Shown in pieces: positions 58,801 to 64,000 of a DNA stretch of 64,000 nt (the stretch's first letter is position 1; the number at the start of each line of letters is the position of its first letter). The notes under the pieces are model-generated. The model saw only the letters and a list, made by a program, of their open reading frames with translations. It was not told the DNA's origin and made no database searches. The DNA is from Lepidonotus clava (lineage: Eukaryota > Annelida > Polychaeta > Phyllodocida > Polynoidae), in the NCBI GenBank assembly GCA_936440205.1, contig OW387148.1, forward strand, positions 18,531,961 through 18,595,960, in the 5' to 3' direction. Made by a program: the position numbers and the translations under genes.

Positions 58801-61800
58801 TAAAAAAATTTACTCTCAATATCCATTACTCAACTTTAAGAGAATAACAACTTATTATGTTCCTTGGTTATGCGTGCGTGGTAATTTGATGAGCGAGGAG
58901 AAATTCGGAGCGGACAAATACAACAAATAGGACGGGATATACTCAGATGTTACATGATTAGAGTGAAGATCATTTAGCTTTATTTTAATGATATCACTTT
59001 ATTGCAACATCTCCGGGTGCAGAAAAACCCCTGAACGCATCAATACAATATTGTTTCATTTTCTTTTCAAATATGCTGTTTTTATTTTGATAGGTATATG
59101 GGGTTAATCTGGATGATTTTTAACGTTTAAAAACCAATATTAAAAAGATATTCTTTATACTGACCTCACTCTGGAACTGGTCTCGCTGGGCCTCGGCTTC
59201 CTGGTACTCTGACCGGATCCGTGCGGCCACCCGCTCAGCTATGGCGATCTTCTTCTCCTGCTCCCGGTTGTTCTCGATCTCACCCTCCAGGAACTGCTGC
59301 TTCTCTTTGATGGTCTCCTCCCGGTTACGCACCTCTCCCTTCACACGTGCCAGTTGCTGAAATTTGCGAAATGCAGTTTTTTTTTTAAAGAATTGTCAGA
59401 AACTAGTGTTGGAGGTCTGTGTTCGACATTAAGAATTTAAGGGATGCTTATCCTCTTATCACGTATTTGAAATATCCATGAAAATATATGCGACATGAAA
59501 ATATGTTTTATAATATCACAAAGTGATTCCTTTGTTGTTCGTCAAGAAATTATTTGTAACCGTATCACCAGAGTCCCAGAATCCTAGTAGATGTGGTCAT
59601 TTCTACTATTCTACATTGGTCTAACAAATAACGCCCGAGAACGTCTCCACAAGATCTCTATAGTAATATGTTATGTGACAGTAATACTTACACTGGCCAA
59701 GAGGTCCATTTCTCTGTCGCGGCGCTGCATCTGTTCTATGGTGTTCTCCCACTGAGAGATAAGGTTCTGCCGCTCAGCGTGAGCCTTGCGGAACTCCTCT
59801 GCCGTTTTGTCCAGTTCAATCTAAATAGAGAACGGGAAAACACGATTTAAATATTATCAAAATGTCTTCATCTCCCTCATCTTGGTTAAACTCACTTAAA
59901 AATAAGTTCAAGGGTAAATTAACAATATTTACGGAATTTTATAAATGTAACACTAACAGCAACGTCATGAAGGTATATAATGCTCTTCATTAAAATTAAA
60001 AAGACCTATACAAAATTGATAGAAACAAGAACAAAAGTGTTTAAGTATCAGCCGATGTTATACCTGTCCGGTGAGTGTCTCGGTGGTCTCCTGGTCCAAC
60101 AAGTGTCTTTTCTTCTGGGCCTCCTCAGTCAGGTGTTCGATGCGCAGGGACAACTCCTGCAGGCAGAAATCATAGATATGATATATACGGTTCTAACAAA
60201 TGAAGGGAATGCTAAATTTTATATATATTCAATTGATGTGTAAGCATGTAGCATATATATATTGTCAATTTAATTTGAGTGAAAATGAAATAAATTGACA
60301 TTATGGTGGATCTTTTCAGGATGCCGAATATTCTTACTTTGCGCAAAATTCTTTCTTTTGTATCCAACATGCTGTGGAACAAAGCTAAAACTGGGAAAAG
60401 ACATAGGAATCCTTGATTGCTTACTTAGCACTTGATCATGGCTATTACTCACCTTGACTTTCGCCTCATCCTGCCGCGTGTACTTGGCCAGGATCATCGA
60501 GTCCTCATCTTTGCGCGCCGACTCCTCCAGCCAGGCCTCCAGCGCCTGCTGGTCCCAGTTCATCTGGGACTTGAGGTCCTCCAGGCGCTGCGTCTGTTTG
60601 AAGATGTTGTTCTCGTACATGTTCTTCTTCTCCTTCAGGTCGTCCAACTCGTGCTGGAGGCGTTTGACCTCCTGCCCCAGCCGGCCCTCCTCCCGCTCCG
60701 CGATCTTATGGAGATGCTCCTCTGTCTCAATCTCCTTCTTACGGGCATTGAGCAAACCCTTGGAGAAAAGGAAAGTGGTGGGTTTTTGTTACTAAAGTAA
60801 TTGTAGCCTGTTTCTATAAGTATTGCATCAGTATTATACAAAAAAAGTATGTTCAATTTCAGGATAATCTTATGAATAAGATTACTGGAGTAAGGGACGA
60901 TATTCCTAGTGCTGTAGATCCATTTAATGTAGTTGGAAAGAAATTAGGCTTTTACGCTTACAATGACGCAACGTCCACCCATTGTCCGAGTCATTTATTT
61001 TTAAGGTTTATCTATTAGACAGTTAAAGGTCCTGTCTTTTTACCTTTACACATCTTATTGAGTCTAATTAAGTTTGAAACACATTATACCTATGGAATAT
61101 GCAATGTTGTAATCTTACCTGTGTGTGATGAAGTTCCTGACGAACATTTTTGAGGTGGTTTGACATAGAATGGACACGGTCATCGTATTCACTAAGTCTT
61201 TGCTGGAGAGTAGTGATTTGTTTCTGTTTGTATTGTACCTGAAAGACACAAAAATAGTAATCTTAATTTAATGCCCTCAATATAAATTATCATATGGTAA
61301 CTTTTTATATGAATATAAAAGTAACGCCCTGAACAAAAATAGACACGTGAAACATTATTCTTATTAACATGTATGATTCCTTCATTATCATTTCTAATTC
61401 TGGGGTAACTGCAACGATTTCTTTTAGCAGTGTAGCTATCGCATTTTCGGTTTCAGGTTGCATCATAAGTTCATTGATATCCAATTTTTTTCACTGAGCG
61501 AGACATGCTCGCAGTGCTATTTCCCCCACTCTTGGGATATTTCCTTTCAACAAAGCATGTAATTTTGGAACAGTGACAGTTGTGAGAGCCATAGTTCCAA
61601 AAGTAATACCTGTCTAAACCACGTTAAGAGTAAGGTCTGTGGGCCCAGGGTTCGAAATTGACGTCAGTCCCAGGCTGACATTTTTTGATCAGGGGTGATA
61701 ATTTTGCCCAAATTTATAAAATTATTAGCCTAGATGACCGACTTTTTCTGGAGGATAAGATAACTACAATCTTGTTTATTTCTTTCCATATTCACGTCTA

Positions 61801-63473
61801 TGTGATAGACAACTGATTGTTTCTGATGCCACTCCTGACTGATGAAAAAATAGGAAAAGTAGGAAACACTTTTCCTATTCTTTCCCTAGAAGCAACTAGG
61901 GGGGTAATAACCTACAGGAATAGAATTTGTTTGTTTGTGGGTTTAGTGTAACATCCGGCCAATCCTTTAGGATTCTTTTACCAGACTGCACAAGGTCAAG
62001 CTTTTCAGCTAGTTTTACGCCACAGGGCGGTGACCGAATCTATGAAATGAGGTGTCTATTTGTAGCAGTTGGACCCAATGCCCTCTTTTTAGTGCTGCCA
62101 CACTGAGATATCATGTCATAGGCCCACACAATGCCCCACCCAGTCACATTATACTGACACCAGGCCGACCAGTCATGTTTCATGGTACTTACTTTAGACC
62201 GCCTGACATTGAATTTGTATTTGATTGGCTTTAAACTAACACAATAGTATTCTGCAAAACTGATTTTTCCTAAATTGCTTTAATATCTGTTTTTAAAATC
62301 ACCAAAAAGTAGGAAATCTACAAAAGTAGGAAAAATGGCATCTCTGCATGTGGGGCATGACATCGTGTTGAAAAAAAATCAAATTCAATTGTTTTCAGAG
62401 AAACATTTGTAGGTTTATGCAGCCTGAACTGTTTAATTTCAGTTTAAGTCTGGCTTCTAGTCAAGAAAATCAATCTTTCATTCTTTGGGGCCCTTATAGT
62501 TATACCCACCTTTTTTCTACTGTTTGTTGATTTGGTTGGAGGGGGGGGGGGGGGGGGGTGCACTCAATATGTCAGTTCTAGACGGGGTCATAGGTCGCAT
62601 GACAAAACATGTCAAGGGGAGGGGGGGGGGGAGCTGGGGGGGGGGGGGGGGGGTCAAAAATAGCATGAAGTCATTTTATGGACAGCTGGAGCACTTTGTC
62701 CTCTTTTTTTTAGTTTAACCATAAGGGCCTAAAAAGTGACTTAGAAGTTAGAGAGTGCCCAAGTTGCCCATTTTATTCACTGTAAGTTGTAACAAATTTG
62801 ACTAGTCTCTCTTCGGGCATCATTAATTTAGAACCTAAAAGTTCTACTTTTAGGTTCTTTGAGTTTGAGGGGAAAAAAATCAGTAGCCTTGTGTGAAAGT
62901 GGAGTGGGTGGATTAATTAGTATCCCCCAGAATGAGTTAGCACAAAAATCAAACATTATACATAACTTCTCTGGGTCAGACAGAACAACTTACATGAGGT
63001 AAAAGTAAAAAAAACAAACTTAGCCTTATCTAGGCTAAGTGTTATGTTGATTATTTATAAACCTTTCCATTCCAATTTGCGTTTTTAATAACAAGTTAAT
63101 TGGTTACGGTATTAATTGGCTTGGTGTATTACGTATGCATAGGTGACTGTATGCACTTAAGCTGAAATCTGGGGCAAAATCTAAAATGACTTATGAGTCA
63201 TAGATTCATTCACTGATTGAGTCTGACAGGAATGGCCCAGGAATCGCTTGCTCACTTGCTGTCACTGTGTCAGATTCAATGACACTGACAGTGCCAGTCC
63301 ATTCAACGGTAAACACAGTTGCATTTGGGATGACAGTTGTATTTTGACTACAATAGAAAATACATAAATCAACCCCTTACCTCTTCTTCCAGTAGTTTGT
63401 TCTCCGCATTAGCAACGGGCATAGTAAGCCCCTCATCCCACTCGAAATCGCTCAAAATGCTGCTGGAAGGCAT
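52870..63473 (-). CDS. CCDC39: CCDC39, 96-nm axonemal ruler coiled-coil protein (18 exons)
   Basis: Coiled-coil protein that with CCDC40 forms the ruler setting the 96-nm repeat of motile cilia, positioning inner dynein arms and the nexin-dynein regulatory complex (established for the family). Coding exons, all GT-AG with matching phase: 63473-63381, 61238-61119, 60758-60453, 60156-60064, 59820-59692, 59356-59165, 58759-58656, 58376-58049, 57690-57388, 57013-56757, 56274-56199, 55881-55722, 55330-55224, 54884-54813, 54568-54500, 54179-54000, 53712-53517, 52928-52870. They sum to 947 codons plus stop; vertebrate CCDC39 is about 941. Recognised by blocks matching the vertebrate protein as I recall it: N-terminal [14 protein letters not shown], the hallmark [15 protein letters not shown] in exon 3, [10 protein letters not shown] in exon 8, [17 protein letters not shown] in exon 11, and [11 protein letters not shown] in exon 13. 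Heptad-rich nearly throughout, with a Ser/Arg-rich tail (last about 85 residues). No break seen. Intron 1 is the longest, about 2.1 kb. Confidence 0.97.
62539..62653 (+). repeat. Two long poly-G tracts
   Basis: Two runs of 15 or more G (around 62540-62559 and 62618-62653) in CCDC39 intron 1, separated by about 60 bp. Such runs can form G-quadruplexes and often mark assembly uncertainty. Transcribed as CCDC39 pre-mRNA, they become poly-C. Confidence 0.8.
62830..62858. repeat. Perfect 13-bp inverted repeat with 3-nt loop
   Basis: AGAACCTAAAAGT, spacer TCT, then its exact reverse complement, in CCDC39 intron 1. No flanking duplication was seen. It could be a small foldback or chance; it is not near a splice site. 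Confidence 0.6.
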
Positions 63474-63800
63474 CTTGAAACGAGGAGTTCGCGACGATAA
63501 CGGATTGATGCTGTCCTCCCTTTACCGAAATATTCCCATCGACAGTTATTTCAATCGATCATGAAAACGATCTCTGGCAGGACTGCTACTTTGAGAAAGC
63601 TTTGGGTGAGCGAGAATAAAAGAAATGAGGAGGAATTCCCAAATAATAATGCTGGCCGAGGAGAACTCGGCGGTTGTCAACCTCCAGGAATGGCGTCTTG
63701 TTGTGGTTACCCAGTCACGTGATCACCGTGGTCAAAATGGCGGCGCCCTGTGGGCCGAGCCGCGGCACGCGACTCGCCCTTCTGTCTGTCTCAGAGACGA
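63474..63800 (-). promoter_or_regulatory. CCDC39 5' flank: YY1-type and X-box-like sites
   Basis: Immediately upstream of the CCDC39 start codon. It holds a YY1-type core AAAATGGCGGC at 63734-63744, a CACGTG E-box at 63716-63721, and GTTACCCAGTCAC at 63706-63718, which fits the RFX X-box GTNRCC(N)RGYAAC with one mismatch. A FOXJ1-like GTAAACA lies just inside intron 1 at 63309-63315. No TATA box is evident. RFX and FOXJ1 control of motile-cilium genes is established in animals; use of these particular sites is inference. Confidence 0.4.
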
Positions 63801-63842
63801 AGTTAAGAAAAATTGTGTCAGATTCAAAGTTTTTAGACATGA

Positions 63843-63962
63843 CTAAATGATGTAAAAGTTAACTGAGCGTCTTAGGAGGAAGCTTATCCGTAGTTTCTTC
63901 TGAAACAGTGGAACATTTAGCAGCACGTCCTCTTTCTCTCCAGGGAGCGCCACCTCCGCCAT
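63843..63962 (-). CDS. Candidate 39-codon ORF upstream of CCDC39
   Basis: Short frame starting MAEVALPGEKEDVLLN and ending in TAG, 370 bp upstream of the CCDC39 start on the same strand. Its ATG sits in an ATGGCGGAGG context, a common arrangement where a YY1 site overlaps the start codon of a housekeeping-type gene. There is no clear splice donor inside it. It may be a real short first exon, an upstream ORF of a longer CCDC39 transcript, or chance. I do not recognise the peptide. Confidence 0.22.
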   Translation of the reverse strand: MAEVALPGEKEDVLLNVPLFQKKLRISFLLRRSVNFYII

Positions 63963-64000
63963 GTTTTGACTTAGCTGGTTCCCGAGTGTTGGCTCTCTCG

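Noticed and set aside
57371-60800. Ser/Leu-rich plus-strand frames over CCDC39 exons
   Set aside because: Reverse-strand shadows of Glu/Lys/Gln-rich coiled-coil exons.
61640-61665. GGGTTCGAAATT in CCDC39 intron 1 as a tRNA or SINE promoter
   Set aside because: Only a partial B box and no A box upstream.

Overview
This window is from an animal nuclear genome, most likely a marine invertebrate (echinoderm, hemichordate, amphioxus or lophotrochozoan; I cannot decide which). The reasons are two spliced host genes with consensus GT-AG introns, AT-rich intergenic DNA, and a load of Ty3/Gypsy retroelements, small DNA transposons, a LINE fragment and minisatellites.

Host genes. The right end (52870-63473, minus) carries a complete 18-exon CCDC39 gene. 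I resolved every splice junction by phase; together they give 947 codons, close to the vertebrate length of about 941. CCDC39 is half of the CCDC39/CCDC40 ruler that sets the 96-nm repeat of motile cilia. To its left, on the plus strand (about 38824-44480), is a five-coding-exon gene for a 254-residue secreted Reeler-domain protein with a threonine-rich stalk and a hydrophobic C-terminus. A TATA promoter and a non-coding first exon lie about 2.8 kb upstream of its start codon. The first 16 kb hold only weak gene candidates: an ATG exon at 2187, a CpG-rich minus-strand exon near 3439-3642, and an ETS/E-box promoter-like cluster at 14136-14187 followed by a 71-codon frame.

Retroelements, treated as fossils. 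Element A (5986-10971) is a 5-kb Gypsy copy with 192-bp LTRs that look identical and a GGGAC target duplication. Element B (16447-29458) is an unusually large 13-kb Gypsy copy. It has 954-bp LTRs differing at about four positions, an ACAT target duplication, a leucine-tRNA primer site, gag, pol, a third frame of unknown function with its own TATA/initiator-like sequence, and about 3.3 kb of 3' non-coding DNA. That 3' DNA contains four tandem double-hairpin units whose loops are conserved while their stems covary. Element C (32668-35082) is a solo LTR of a related family, split by a 1.48-kb CACTA-like non-autonomous DNA transposon (33172-34649).

Other structure includes a 42-bp-period minisatellite (4140-4985), a head-to-head 16-bp minisatellite forming a large palindrome (47677-47925), several foldback or MITE-like elements, a pair of LTR-like dispersed repeats (near 36730 and 51636), a truncated LINE (48580-49430), and an exact RFX X-box at 50907-50919 between the two host genes.

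The strongest candidates for something not yet described are the hairpin array and the extra frame of element B, and the repeat-filled, promoter-bearing CACTA-like element.
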